Part shown: piece after piece, positions 47,338 to 57,672 of the stretch
Numbering within the stretch: the first letter of the stretch is position 1
Layout: every line of letters starts with the position of its first letter
NCBI RefSeq assembly: GCF_024666615.1
Contig: NZ_CP088297.1
Coordinates: 496,001-560,000, forward strand
Source of the DNA: Aquabacterium sp. J223
GTDB lineage: Bacteria > Pseudomonadota > Gammaproteobacteria > Burkholderiales > Burkholderiaceae_C
Length of the DNA stretch: 64,000 nt
Reading direction: 5' to 3'
Notes under the pieces: model-generated
What the model saw: the letters and a program-made list of their open reading frames with translations, nothing else
Databases searched by the model: none
What the model was told of the DNA's origin: nothing
Program-made: the position numbers and the translations under genes

Positions 47338-48267
47338 TCAACCGGTCAGGCGTTTGACCCCGTCCAGCTGGCAGGCGTAGATGGCGTTGCGCAGGGCCGC
47401 GATCGCCTCGTAGCGGGTGAAGGTGCGGCGCCAGGCCAGCACCACCCGGCGGGTGGGCACCGGCGGCTCGAACGGCACGTAGCGCACCAGCGGCGCGGCG
47501 CCGCCATCCCGCGCCACCGACAGCTGCGGCACCACCGTCACGCCCATGCCCGAGGCCACCATGTGCTTGATGGTCTCCAGCGACGAGCCCTCGAAGCTCT
47601 TGCGGATGCCCTCGGCGTCGCTGGAGAAGCGGGCGAACTCGGGGCACACCTCCAGCACATGGTCGCGGAAGCAGTGGCCGGTGCCGAGCAGCAGCATCGT
47701 CTCCTTCTTCAGCACCTCGGCGCTGATGCTCGTGCGCTTGGCCAGCGGGTGCTGGGCCGGCACGGCGACGACGAAGGGCTCGTCGTACAGCGGCGCGATG
47801 GCCAGGCCGGTGTCCGGGAAGGGCTCGGCCATCACCGCGCAGTCGAGCTCGCCGGTGCGCAGCATCTCCAGCAGCTTGACGGTGAAGTTCTCCTGCAGGA
47901 TGAGCGGCATCTGCGGCACGCGCTCGATCGCGTTCCTCACCAGCTCGGGCAGCAGGTAGGGCCCGATGGTGTAGATGATGCCCAGCCGCAGCGGCCCGGC
48001 CAGCGGGTCCTTGCCGCGCTTGGCGATCTCCTTGATCGCCTGCGCCTGCTCGATGACCTGCTGGGCCTGGCGCACGATCTCCTCGCCCAGCGGCGTGGCG
48101 CTGACCTCGCTGGCGCCGCGCTCGAAGATCTTGACGTCGAGCTCCTCTTCCAGCTTCTTGATCGCCACGCTCAGCGTCGGCTGCGAGACGAAGCAGGCCT
48201 CGGCCGCACGCCCGAAGTGCTTCTCGCGGGCCACGGCGACGATGTAGCGGAGTTCGGTGAGCGTCAT
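47338..48267 (-). CDS. oxyR: Peroxide-sensing LysR regulator OxyR
   Basis: A 309-residue OxyR. The helix-turn-helix is TLTELRYIVAVAREKHFGRA and SQPTLSVAIKKLEEEL. The redox cysteines are in LGTGHCFRDHVLEVCPEF, at the same spacing as E. coli Cys199 and Cys208, so it should switch by disulfide formation. LGIIYTIGPYLLPELV and ASGMGVTVVPQLSV are typical. katG and dps follow downstream in the same direction, so the regulator sits beside its expected targets. A short GC hairpin lies past the stop without a T-run. Confidence 0.95.
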   Translation of the reverse strand: MTLTELRYIVAVAREKHFGRAAEACFVSQPTLSVAIKKLEEELDVKIFERGASEVSATPLGEEIVRQAQQVIEQAQAIKEIAKRGKDPLAGPLRLGIIYTIGPYLLPELVRNAIERVPQMPLILQENFTVKLLEMLRTGELDCAVMAEPFPDTGLAIAPLYDEPFVVAVPAQHPLAKRTSISAEVLKKETMLLLGTGHCFRDHVLEVCPEFARFSSDAEGIRKSFEGSSLETIKHMVASGMGVTVVPQLSVARDGGAAPLVRYVPFEPPVPTRRVVLAWRRTFTRYEAIAALRNAIYACQLDGVKRLTG

Positions 48268-48298
48268 GTCACCGCATTCTCGAACAGCCGCCCGTGGC

Positions 48299-48661
48299 TC
48301 AGGCGCGGGCGCCGAACAGCAGCGCCAGCCCGATGGCGGCCGGCACGGTCTGCACGAACAGGATCTTGCGCGCCGCGGTGGCGGCCCCGTAGAGGCCGGC
48401 GACGGCCACGCAGGCGAGGAAGAACACCTTCACGCCGAAGCCGGCCGGCCCGAGCCACAGGCCCCACAGCAGGCCGGCGGCGAGGAAGCCGTTGTACAGC
48501 CCCTGGTTGGCGGCCAGCACCTTGGAGGCACGCGCGGCGTCGAGGCTCTGTCCGAAGGCACGCAGCCCGGCCGGCCTGTCCCAGAGGAACATTTCCAGCA
48601 CCAGGATGTAGACGTGCAGCAGCGCGACCAGCGCCACCACCGCGTCGGCCAGCCAGGCCAC
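48299..48661 (-). CDS. DUF1304 membrane protein
   Basis: A 120-residue, four-helix membrane protein (VAWLADAVVALVALLHVYIL; ANQGLYNGFLAAGLLWGLWL; KVFFLACVAVAGLYGAATAA; FVQTVPAAIGLALLFGARA). NQGLYNGFLA and the WDRPAGLRAFG segment are DUF1304 signatures. The function is unknown. The start is a GTG at 48661 with no strong ribosome site; nothing better is available in frame. It lies just upstream of oxyR on the same strand, 31 bases away. Confidence 0.8.
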   Translation of the reverse strand: MAWLADAVVALVALLHVYILVLEMFLWDRPAGLRAFGQSLDAARASKVLAANQGLYNGFLAAGLLWGLWLGPAGFGVKVFFLACVAVAGLYGAATAARKILFVQTVPAAIGLALLFGARA

Positions 48662-48668
48662 GGGGAGC

Positions 48669-48848
48669 TCAGGCGTCGGGGGTCGGTGTGGCGCCGGACC
48701 CGGGGGCGGGCGGCTCGGCGGGCGCCTCGGCGTTGGTCGCCGGGCCCTGGGCCTTGCGCGCGGCCTTCTCCGCTTCCTTGTCGGCCTTCTTGCGTTTCTT
48801 CTCCTGCTCGCGCTGCCGCTTCTCGAAGGAATAGTTGGGTTTTGCCAT
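48669..48848 (-). CDS. Small Lys/Arg-rich hypothetical protein
   Basis: A 59-residue frame starting MAKPNYSFEKRQREQEKKRK. The first 35 residues are highly basic and helical, and the rest is Pro/Ala-rich. I recall comparable short MAKPNYxFEKRQRE proteins elsewhere in proteobacteria, but know no function. The coding frame, clear ATG and tight fit between DUF1304 (7 bases away) and recG favour a real gene. Confidence 0.65.
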   Translation of the reverse strand: MAKPNYSFEKRQREQEKKRKKADKEAEKAARKAQGPATNAEAPAEPPAPGSGATPTPDA

Positions 48849-48924
48849 GGCACGCAGCTTCGTGGGGGGATGGGGGCCCGACCATACGCCATGGCGGCGG
48901 CGGCACCGGCCGCTGCGACCCGGG

Positions 48925-51006
48925 TCAGGCCTTCAGGAACTCGGCCCCGGCGCCGTGCCAGCGCTCGACGTGCGCGCGCGCCGCGGCCGGGTGGTGCTCC
49001 AGCAGGCGGGGGGCGGTCTGCTGGGCCCAGGCCAGCAGCGCATGGTCGGTCGCCGGGTCGGCGAAACGCAGCAGCGGCGCGCCGGACTGGCGTGCGCCCA
49101 TGAACTCGCCGGGGCCACGGATGTCGAGGTCGCGGCGGGCGATCTCGAAGCCGTCCTGCGTCTCGGCCATGGCACGCAGCCGCTCCTTGCCGGCGGCCGA
49201 CAGCGGCGTCGCGTACAGCAGCACGCAGACGCTGGCCACCGCGCCGCGACCGACGCGGCCGCGCAGCTGGTGCAGCTGCGACAGGCCGAAGCGCTCGGCG
49301 TGCTCGATCACCATCAGGCTGGCGGCGGGCACGTCGACGCCGACCTCGATGACGGTGGTCGCCACCAACAGCGCCATGCGGCCGGCGGCGAAGTCGTCCA
49401 TCACCGCGCTCTTCTCGGCCGGCGCCATGCGGCCGTGCAGCAGGCCGACCGCGTGGCCCGGCAGCGCCTCGGTCAGCCGCTGGTGCGTCTCGGTCGCGTT
49501 GCGCAGGTCGACGTGCTCGCTCTCCTCCACCAGCGGGCACACCCAGTAGACCTGCCGGCCGCGCGCCACCTCCTCGCGCACCCGCTGCACCACGCGCTCG
49601 CGCTTGTCGTCGGCGAAGAGCTTGGTCACCACCGGCGTTCGGCCGGGCGGCAGCTCGTCGATGGTCGACAGCTGCAGGTCGGCGTAGTACGCCATCGCCA
49701 GCGTGCGCGGGATGGGCGTGGCCGACATCATCAGCAGGTGGGGTTCCGGCCGTCCGGCCTCGCCCTGGCCGAGCTTGCGGCGCAGCGCCAGCCGCTGCTC
49801 GACGCCGAAGCGGTGCTGCTCGTCGACGATGGCCAGCCCCAGCCGGGCGAACTGCACGTCGTCCTGGATGACGGCGTGGGTGCCGACCACCAGCTGGGCC
49901 TGGCCGTCGGCGATGCGGGCCACGCCGTCTCGCCGTGCCCGGCCCTTGCGGCTGCCGGTCAGCCAGGCGGTCTGCACGCCCAGCGGCTCCAGCCACTGCA
50001 CCAGCTTGCGGAAGTGCTGCTCGGCCAGCAGCTCGGTGGGCGCCATCAGCGCGCATTGCCAGCCGGCGCCGATGGTGATGGCCGCGGCCAGCGCGGCGAC
50101 CACCGTCTTGCCGGAGCCGACGTCGCCCTGCAGCAGCCGGTGCATCGGCTGGCCGCGCGCCAGGTCGGCGGCGATCTCCTCCACCACGCGGCCCTGGGCC
50201 GACGTGAGCACGAACGGCAGCGCCGCCAGCAGCCTGTCGTGCAGGCCGTCCGGTGCGCGCTGCAGCGGCGGTGCCCGCAGCGCCGCACGCTCGCGACGCG
50301 CCTGCCACTGCGACAGCTGCTGGGCCAGCAGCTCCTCGGCCTTCAACCGCTGCCAGGCCGGGTGGCCGCGGTCCTCCAGCGCTTCGGCCGCACTGCCCGG
50401 CGGCGGCTGGTGCAGCCGCTGCAGCGCTTCGCGCAGCGTCGGCAGGCCGGCGGGCAGCACGCCGGGCGGCAGCAGTTCCTGCAGCGGCGCGCGCTGCAGC
50501 GCGGCGGCGATCGCCTTGCGCAGGTAGGCCTGCGGCAGGCTGGCGCTGGTGGGGTAGACCGGCGTCAACGACTCGGGCAGCGGCGCGCCCTCGTCCACCG
50601 CCTTGCAGGCGGGGTGGACCATCTCGCGGCCGAAGAAGCCAAGCCGCACCTCGCCGCGCACGCGCAGCCGGGTGCCCACAGCCCAGGCCTTCTGCTGGGA
50701 GGCATAGAAGTGGAGGAAGCGCAGCGTGAGGCTGCCGCTGCCGTCGCGCAGCCGCAGCACCAGCTGGCGCCGGCCGCGCAGCTCGACCTGGGCCGAATCG
50801 ACCACGCCTTCGACCTGCGCCACCTGGCCCTCGTGGGCGGCGGCGATGGGCACGACCCGGGTCTCGTCCTCCCAGCGCAGCGGCAGGTGCAGCGCCAGGT
50901 CGATGTCGCGCTTGAGGCCGAGCTTCTCCATCGCCTTCTGCGGCGCCGACTTCTCGGCCGGTGCCACCGCGCGCCGGGCGGTGGACGGTGCCGATGCTGA
51001 TGACAC
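48925..51006 (-). CDS. recG: ATP-dependent DNA helicase RecG
   Basis: A 693-residue helicase for stalled forks and Holliday junctions. An N-terminal wedge/OB domain ([38 protein letters not shown]) is followed by helicase motifs: Walker [72 protein letters not shown], and [19 protein letters not shown]. The C-terminus [19 protein letters not shown] is the RecG TRG motif. The GTG at 51006 is the best in-frame start; a TTG at 51045 is possible. It is divergent from queA. Confidence 0.95.
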   Translation of the reverse strand: MSSASAPSTARRAVAPAEKSAPQKAMEKLGLKRDIDLALHLPLRWEDETRVVPIAAAHEGQVAQVEGVVDSAQVELRGRRQLVLRLRDGSGSLTLRFLHFYASQQKAWAVGTRLRVRGEVRLGFFGREMVHPACKAVDEGAPLPESLTPVYPTSASLPQAYLRKAIAAALQRAPLQELLPPGVLPAGLPTLREALQRLHQPPPGSAAEALEDRGHPAWQRLKAEELLAQQLSQWQARRERAALRAPPLQRAPDGLHDRLLAALPFVLTSAQGRVVEEIAADLARGQPMHRLLQGDVGSGKTVVAALAAAITIGAGWQCALMAPTELLAEQHFRKLVQWLEPLGVQTAWLTGSRKGRARRDGVARIADGQAQLVVGTHAVIQDDVQFARLGLAIVDEQHRFGVEQRLALRRKLGQGEAGRPEPHLLMMSATPIPRTLAMAYYADLQLSTIDELPPGRTPVVTKLFADDKRERVVQRVREEVARGRQVYWVCPLVEESEHVDLRNATETHQRLTEALPGHAVGLLHGRMAPAEKSAVMDDFAAGRMALLVATTVIEVGVDVPAASLMVIEHAERFGLSQLHQLRGRVGRGAVASVCVLLYATPLSAAGKERLRAMAETQDGFEIARRDLDIRGPGEFMGARQSGAPLLRFADPATDHALLAWAQQTAPRLLEHHPAAARAHVERWHGAGAEFLKA

Positions 51007-51088
51007 GGGGGCGCGTCGGAGGCGGTCGGGCCGGGCATGGAACAATTCTGCCCCCCGCACCCGATCAGGCCGGTACAGCCTGCATCCC

Positions 51089-52153
51089 ATGAACCTGCCC
51101 GCCGCCCCCCGCGACGGTCGCGCCCTCACCCTCGCCGACTTCGACTTCCACCTGCCGCCCGAGCTCATCGCGCAGCAGCCCGCGCCGCAGCGCAGCGGCT
51201 CACGCCTGCTCGACGGCCGGGCGCTGCCGCCGGTGGACCGCGTCTTCCGCGACCTGCCGTCGCTGCTGTCGCCGGACGACCTGCTGGTCTTCAACGACAC
51301 CCGGGTCATCAAGGCGCGGCTGTTCGGTCGCAAGGCCTCGGGCGGCGCGGTGGAACTCCTGGTCGAGCGGCTGCTGCCGGACGGCGAGGTGCTGGCGCAC
51401 CTGCGCGCCAGCAAGAGCCCGAAGGCCGGTGCCGTGCTGCGCCTGGCCGACGCCTTCGACGCCGAGGTGCTCGGCCGTGCCGGCCCGGACGACGCGCTGT
51501 TCCGTTTGCGCTTCCCCGGCGATCCGCTGGCGCTGCTGGAGGCGCACGGCCACGTGCCGCTGCCGCCGTACATCACCCATGCCGACGGCGCGGAGGATGC
51601 CGAGCGCTACCAGACCGTCTTCGCCGACAAGCCCGGCGCGGTGGCCGCGCCCACCGCAGCGCTGCACTTCGACGAGGGCGTGCTGGCGGCGCTGTCGGCG
51701 CGCGGCGTGCCGCGCGCGGCGGTGACGCTGCACGTCGGCGCCGGCACCTTCCAGCCGGTGCGGGCGGAGCACATCGCCGAGCACCGCATGCACAGCGAAT
51801 GGTTCGAGGTGCCGGCGGCCACCGTGCAGGCCATCGAGGCCTGCCGCGCCCGCGGCGGCCGCGTCACCGCGGTGGGCACCACCACCCTGCGCGCGCTGGA
51901 GTCGGCGGCGGCCGGCGGCACGCTGCAGGCCGGCGCCCGCGACACCGACATCTTCATCACCCCGGGCCACCGCTTCCGCGTCGTCGAGCGGCTGCTGACC
52001 AACTTCCACCTCCCCAAGAGCACGCTGATGATGCTGGTGTCGGCCTTTACCGGCCATGCGCACATCCGCGCGCTCTACGACCATGCGGTGCGCCAGCGCT
52101 ACCGCTTCTTCAGCTATGGCGACGCCATGCTGCTGGACCGCCAGGACCCCTGA
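51089..52153 (+). CDS. queA: S-adenosylmethionine:tRNA ribosyltransferase-isomerase QueA
   Basis: A 354-residue enzyme of queuosine synthesis that transfers and isomerises ribose from SAM onto 7-aminomethyl-7-deazaguanine in t[74 protein letters not shown] and [18 protein letters not shown] are QueA signatures. It lies 12 bases before tgt, so the two queuosine genes form an operon, diverging from recG. Confidence 0.96.
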   Translation: MNLPAAPRDGRALTLADFDFHLPPELIAQQPAPQRSGSRLLDGRALPPVDRVFRDLPSLLSPDDLLVFNDTRVIKARLFGRKASGGAVELLVERLLPDGEVLAHLRASKSPKAGAVLRLADAFDAEVLGRAGPDDALFRLRFPGDPLALLEAHGHVPLPPYITHADGAEDAERYQTVFADKPGAVAAPTAALHFDEGVLAALSARGVPRAAVTLHVGAGTFQPVRAEHIAEHRMHSEWFEVPAATVQAIEACRARGGRVTAVGTTTLRALESAAAGGTLQAGARDTDIFITPGHRFRVVERLLTNFHLPKSTLMMLVSAFTGHAHIRALYDHAVRQRYRFFSYGDAMLLDRQDP

Positions 52154-53675
<1,522 letters not shown>

Positions 53676-53705
53676 AACCTCCTTGCGGGGGCTCTGGCGA
53701 GCAAG

Positions 53706-53750
53706 CTGTTCGCTATGCGAACAGTGGGCTTGACTTTCTTACAGTGGGCT
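53706..53750 (+). promoter_or_regulatory. Palindrome and direct repeat before the MarR gene
   Basis: CTGTTCGC-TAT-GCGAACAG (53706-53724) is a perfect 8-bp inverted repeat, and ACAGTGGGCT occurs twice (53721-53730 and 53741-53750), 20 bases apart. They lie just before the MarR-family gene, a likely autoregulatory operator overlapping its promoter. Confidence 0.6.
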
Positions 53751-53754
53751 GACG

Positions 53755-54345
53755 ATGCTGGGCGCTCGATTCCCCACCCATGGTGACCGCGTGCCAGCCC
53801 CAACCCCCGCCTCCACGCCCCTTGACGAAGACCTCTACGACCAGCCCGGCCACTTGGTGCGCCGCGCGCAGCAGATCGCCGTGTCGATGTTCCACGAGCG
53901 GGTGAGCGCGCAGGTCACGCCCATCCAGTACGCGGTGCTGCGCGCCCTGCACTTCGCACCGGGGTTGGACCAGGTGACCCTGGCCCGGCGGGTGGCGCTG
54001 GACACGTCCACCACCGCCGAGCTGTGCGCCCGGCTGGAGGCCAAGGGCTGGATCGTGCGCGAGTTGCTGCCGCGGCGGCAGCGCCGCCTGCTGATCACCG
54101 CCGAAGGCGAGCGCATCTTGCTGAACCTGCTGCCGCGGGTGCACCAGATGCGCGACGACCTGCTGTCCCCGCTCGAGCCCGAGGAGCGTCAGGAGTTCAT
54201 GCGCCTGCTGGTCAAGTTCGTGCAGGTCAACAACGAGCAGAGCCGCGCACCGCTGCGGCGCAGCGATGCCGACGATGCGGCGGTGCGGTCATCGGTGGCG
54301 CTGCCGCACCCGGCGGTCCACGACGGCCAGAACGTCGCCGCCTGA
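53755..54345 (+). CDS. MarR family transcriptional regulator
   Basis: A 196-residue winged helix protein. The core runs from about 30-160: VTPIQYAVLRALHFAPG, LARRVALDTSTTAELCARLE (recognition helix) and LLPRRQRRLLITAEGERILLNLLP (wing). It looks like the MarR branch that senses aromatic acids in Burkholderiales, but no catabolic genes are nearby. The ATG at 53755 has no clear ribosome site, and the GTG at 53791 is another possible start. A 19-bp palindrome upstream suggests self-regulation. Confidence 0.85.
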   Translation: MLGARFPTHGDRVPAPTPASTPLDEDLYDQPGHLVRRAQQIAVSMFHERVSAQVTPIQYAVLRALHFAPGLDQVTLARRVALDTSTTAELCARLEAKGWIVRELLPRRQRRLLITAEGERILLNLLPRVHQMRDDLLSPLEPEERQEFMRLLVKFVQVNNEQSRAPLRRSDADDAAVRSSVALPHPAVHDGQNVAA

Positions 54346-54448
54346 GCGGCGGGCGACCGCGGCGTTGCCCTTCATCCCCGGGGCGCGCCGTGGGTAGCCG
54401 CTGGTTACACTGCCGGCCGATGTTGCGCGTCCGCATCGTTGCCGTCCC

Positions 54449-54532
54449 ATGAACGTCCCCGCCTGGCCGTCGCGCCGCGGCGTGGGCCTTCCCCATCGAC
54501 AGCCGCAGGCGGACCACGGGATGCGGCGGTGA
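54449..54532 (+). CDS. Possible upstream ORF overlapping the kinase start
   Basis: A 27-residue frame (MNVPAWPSRRGVGLPHRQPQ and seven more) ends in a TGA that overlaps the proposed GTG start of the histidine kinase (GTGA). It could couple translation, or be the true kinase N-terminus if a base is missing here. No good ribosome site; listed because of the exact overlap. Confidence 0.25.
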   Translation: MNVPAWPSRRGVGLPHRQPQADHGMRR

Positions 54533-56535
54533 CCCGTCCCGAGGCCGATACCGGCTGGCGCGACACCCTGCTGCGTTGCCGCGCCGTGTGGGCGGTGGTC
54601 GCCGACCTGGCCCTGCAGCCTCGCCCCCGGTGGGTCATCGGCGCGGTGCTGCTGCTGGCCAGTGCGGGCCTCGTCGCCGCGAGCGTGCGCCAGGGCCTGC
54701 TGATCGCCATGGCCGTGGCGCTGGTGCTGGGACTGCTGTGGACGGCGTTGCTGCTGTCGCTGTCTCGGCTGGCGCAGGAACGGCGCGCGGCCGTCGGTTC
54801 GGTGGAGCAGCTGACGCGCTCCCTCACCCCCTCCGGCCGGTCCTCGCGGCAGGCCTTCCAGCGCTCGGTCCATGCCAGCACCCAGCCGGCCACCGCGCTG
54901 CTCACCGAACTCAGCCAGGAAGTGGCGCAGGTGCTGTCGGACAGCGAGCGCCGCTGGCACGCGCGGGCCCGCTTGTCGGCCGACTGGTACTGGGAAACGG
55001 ACGACGCGCTGCGGGTGGTTTGGGTGTCCGAGGACCTCAAGTCCCATGTCAAGCTGGGGCTGCAACCCGCCGACCTGCTGGGACGCCGCCTGGACGAGGT
55101 GCCGTTCTACCAGCCGCCAGAGGGTGGCTGGGCGGCGCTCGCCGAGCGCATGGCGCAACGCAAGTCCTTCCGCAACGTCGAGATCGAGGTGCTGCGGCCC
55201 GGCCGCTCGGTGGTGTGGACCTCGATCAGCGGACGGGCCCGCCACGATGCCGCCGGCCGCTTCCTGGGCTACGACGGCATCGGCCGCGACGTGACCGAGC
55301 AGCGCCTCGCCTTCAAGCGGCTGCGTGACAGCGAGCGGCGCTTCGCGCTGATCGCCGAGCTGTCGCTCGACTGGTACTGGGAGACCGATGCCGAGCACCG
55401 CATCGTCAGCTTCGGCGCCCGCGCCCGCGAGCTGCTCGGCGAGCGCGCGCTCGCGGCCATCGGCAAGCCCCGCTGGGAGGCGTACGCCGAGGGCGCGCTG
55501 CCCGAAGCCTGGGCGGCGCACCGCGCCGACCTGCAGTCCCGGCGAGCCTTCCGCGAGCTGGAGTTTCGCGTGCGCACGGCCGGCGGCACGGTGTGGCTGT
55601 CGGTGAGCGGCGAGCCGCGGCTGGACGGCGAGGGCCGCTTCACCGGCTACCACGGCATGGCGCGCGACATCACGCTCTACAAGCGCGCCGAGCGGCTGTT
55701 GATCAACCGCAACGCCGAGCTGGAGCGGCTGGTGGCGCAGCGCACCGCCGAGCTGGCGCAGAACAACCGCGACCTGGAGGCGTTCTCCCGCCAGCTGGCG
55801 CACGAGCTGCGCACGCCGATCGGCCACATCGTCGGGCTGGCCGACCTGCTGCGCGCACGCGCCTGGGAGCGGCTGGGCCAGGAAGAGCGGGAATGGCTGA
55901 CGCTGCAGGGACAGTCGGCGCGCGCGATGTCGTTCACCGTCACCTCGCTGCTGGAGCTGGCGCGTTCGGGCACGATGCCGGTGGAGCGAGAGCGGGTCGA
56001 CCTGAGCGCGCTGGCCTGCGCCGTCATCGCCGAGCTGCCCTGGCTGGAGCGGCGGTCGCCGGTGCAGTGGCACATCGAGCCCGGCGTGCTGGCCGACTGC
56101 AGCGGTTCGCTGATGCGGGTGGTGCTGTTGAACCTGCTGGCCAACGCCGCCAAGTTCACCCGCGACGTCGAGCGGCCGGAGGTCGGCTTCGGCGTCCGCG
56201 GCGAGGGCGACCGCCGCGTCTTCTACGTCCAGGACAACGGGGCGGGGTTCGACGAGGCGCAGGCGGGGGCGCTGTTCCAGCCCTTCGTGCGGCTGCACGA
56301 CCCCGGCGAGTTCCATGGCACCGGACTCGGCCTGTCCATCGTGCGCCGCGTGGTGGAGCGGCATGGCGGCACCGTGCGCGCGCATGGCCAGCCGGGGGTC
56401 GGCGCCTGCTTCGAGTTCAGCCTGGCCGCCGCGGCCGCCCCCGACATCGCCGCCGCCAACACCGTGACGGACCGCTTGGCGCCGGCGCCACAGAGCGGGG
56501 TTAGCCCCGATGCCGCCAGCCGTTCCGCTGCCTAA
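54529..56535 (+). CDS. PAS domain sensor histidine kinase
   Basis: A 668-residue membrane kinase. Two hydrophobic segments lie near residues 35-80, then a PAS domain with DWYWETDDALRVVW, a second with DWYWETDAEHRIVS, each followed by a PAC-like block (GYDGIGRDVTEQR; GYHGMARDITLYK). Then come a coiled coil, the H-box RQLAHELRTPIGHIVGLADL, N-box NLLANAAKFTRD, G1 DNGAGFDEAQAG, and G2 GTGLGLSIVRRVVERHGG. All ATP-site motifs are intact. No response regulator adjoins it, so its partner is elsewhere. The GTG at 54529 overlaps a short upstream frame; the true start is uncertain. Confidence 0.88.
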   Translation: MTRPEADTGWRDTLLRCRAVWAVVADLALQPRPRWVIGAVLLLASAGLVAASVRQGLLIAMAVALVLGLLWTALLLSLSRLAQERRAAVGSVEQLTRSLTPSGRSSRQAFQRSVHASTQPATALLTELSQEVAQVLSDSERRWHARARLSADWYWETDDALRVVWVSEDLKSHVKLGLQPADLLGRRLDEVPFYQPPEGGWAALAERMAQRKSFRNVEIEVLRPGRSVVWTSISGRARHDAAGRFLGYDGIGRDVTEQRLAFKRLRDSERRFALIAELSLDWYWETDAEHRIVSFGARARELLGERALAAIGKPRWEAYAEGALPEAWAAHRADLQSRRAFRELEFRVRTAGGTVWLSVSGEPRLDGEGRFTGYHGMARDITLYKRAERLLINRNAELERLVAQRTAELAQNNRDLEAFSRQLAHELRTPIGHIVGLADLLRARAWERLGQEEREWLTLQGQSARAMSFTVTSLLELARSGTMPVERERVDLSALACAVIAELPWLERRSPVQWHIEPGVLADCSGSLMRVVLLNLLANAAKFTRDVERPEVGFGVRGEGDRRVFYVQDNGAGFDEAQAGALFQPFVRLHDPGEFHGTGLGLSIVRRVVERHGGTVRAHGQPGVGACFEFSLAAAAAPDIAAANTVTDRLAPAPQSGVSPDAASRSAA

Positions 56536-56845
56536 AGTTCGCGCACTCGCGGTGCGGCCGGCGATGGGGTGAGCCCCGACGCGACGCCGCTGCCCCGGGG
56601 GCCGAGGAGACAAACGGCTCGCCCGATGACCTGACAAGGGCGCGGGCGGTGGTGAGACCAAGCAGCACGACGAACCAGCAGAAGAAGCGTTCCGCCCGAC
56701 GCAGCGCCCGCCCGACCGGGCCGCCGTCGGCCAGCGAAAGCAGACAAGTTGAAACAGCGCCCGTGACCCGGGCGCTTTTTTTGGCATGGCCGCCGGCCCG
56801 CATCTGCCACGATCCGTCCGTTCCTCCGCCTTCGAAAGTCCGCCC
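56536..56845 (+). other. Intergenic region with terminator; possible small RNA
   Basis: About 310 bases without a convincing gene. It ends in a strong terminator at 56756-56782, about 220 bases after the kinase stop, longer than a usual 3' tail. I saw no match to known RNA families (tmRNA, RNase P, SRP RNA or 6S). A hydrophobic minus-strand frame across it has no ribosome site. Confidence 0.4.
56756..56782 (+). terminator. Rho-independent terminator
   Basis: AGCGCCCG (56756-56763) and CGGGCGCT (56769-56776) form a perfect 8-bp stem with a five-base loop TGACC, followed by seven T. It ends transcription from the kinase gene or from a small RNA upstream of the HDOD gene. Confidence 0.88.
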
Positions 56846-57655
56846 ATGCCGGTCGACCCGCAACTGCGCCAGCTCGAGATCGACATCCCCGCCCAGCCCG
56901 ACGCGCTGGTCAGGCTGTCGCTGCTGCTGGCCGAGGACGACATCGACCTCATGGCCGCCTCCACGCTCATCGAGTCCGACATGGCGCTGGCCGCGGCGGT
57001 GATGAAGGCGGTCAACTCCTCGCTCTACGGCCTAAAAGGCCGGGTGCAGACGGTGCAGCAGGCGCTCACCTACCTTGGCATGCGGGAGGTCGCGGCCATC
57101 ACCTTCGAGATGGGGCTGCGCGCGGCCTTTCCGCCGGCGCCCGAACTCGAGCCGCTGTGGCAGCGCGCCTCGCGGCGCGGCCTGCTGATGGGCCGCATGG
57201 CGCAGCAGCTGGGCGTCGACGCCTGGGCCGCCCATTCGGCCGGCCTGTTCGAGGAGTGCGGCAAGGCGGTGCTCTTTCGCCATTCGCCGCAGCACTACCG
57301 GCCGATGCTGCGCGCCGCCACCGACGACATGGAGCTGGTGACGCTGGAGCACGCCGGCTTCGGCGTCAGCCACGACGCGCTGGGCGCCGCATTGTGCGAA
57401 AGCTGGGGCCTGGCCGCGCCGGCCGCCGCCAGCGTGCGCTGCCACGTCGCCGTGCAGGCCGGCAAGGACCTGCCGGTGACGCTGCAGCGCCGCGGGGTGG
57501 CCGCCCTGTCGGCCATCGTGCACAGCCTGATGAACCGCCCGGACGCGCTGGACGAGACCATCGACCGCATCGCGCCGCAGGTGCCGCTGGACGGCGAACT
57601 GGTGCGCCGCGCCGCGACCCGGGTGCAGGAGCAGCTGGAAACCCAGGCCGGCTGA
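56846..57655 (+). CDS. HDOD domain protein
   Basis: A 269-residue protein made almost wholly of one HDOD domain (about 10-205), a relative of HD phosphohydrolases lacking some metal residues. IPAQPDALVRLSLLLAEDDI, LAAAVMKAVNSSLYGLKGRV and ALTYLGMREVAAITFEMGL are typical. Such proteins serve as signalling scaffolds, often tied to two-component or c-di-GMP pathways; the adjacent PAS kinase is suggestive but unproven. No output domain is attached. The start is ATG 56846. Confidence 0.88.
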   Translation: MPVDPQLRQLEIDIPAQPDALVRLSLLLAEDDIDLMAASTLIESDMALAAAVMKAVNSSLYGLKGRVQTVQQALTYLGMREVAAITFEMGLRAAFPPAPELEPLWQRASRRGLLMGRMAQQLGVDAWAAHSAGLFEECGKAVLFRHSPQHYRPMLRAATDDMELVTLEHAGFGVSHDALGAALCESWGLAAPAAASVRCHVAVQAGKDLPVTLQRRGVAALSAIVHSLMNRPDALDETIDRIAPQVPLDGELVRRAATRVQEQLETQAG

Positions 57656-57672
57656 GCGGCGGCCCCGGCGGA

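Noticed and set aside
53706-53724. The CTGTTCGC...GCGAACAG palindrome as a LexA box
   Set aside because: It is CTG-N13-CAG, not CTG-N10-CAG, and lacks the AT-rich centre; an operator for the adjacent MarR protein fits better.
56501-56863. A minus-strand frame with a hydrophobic stretch over the intergenic region
   Set aside because: No ribosome site, crosses the terminator, and the rest is Arg/Gly-rich shadow-like sequence.
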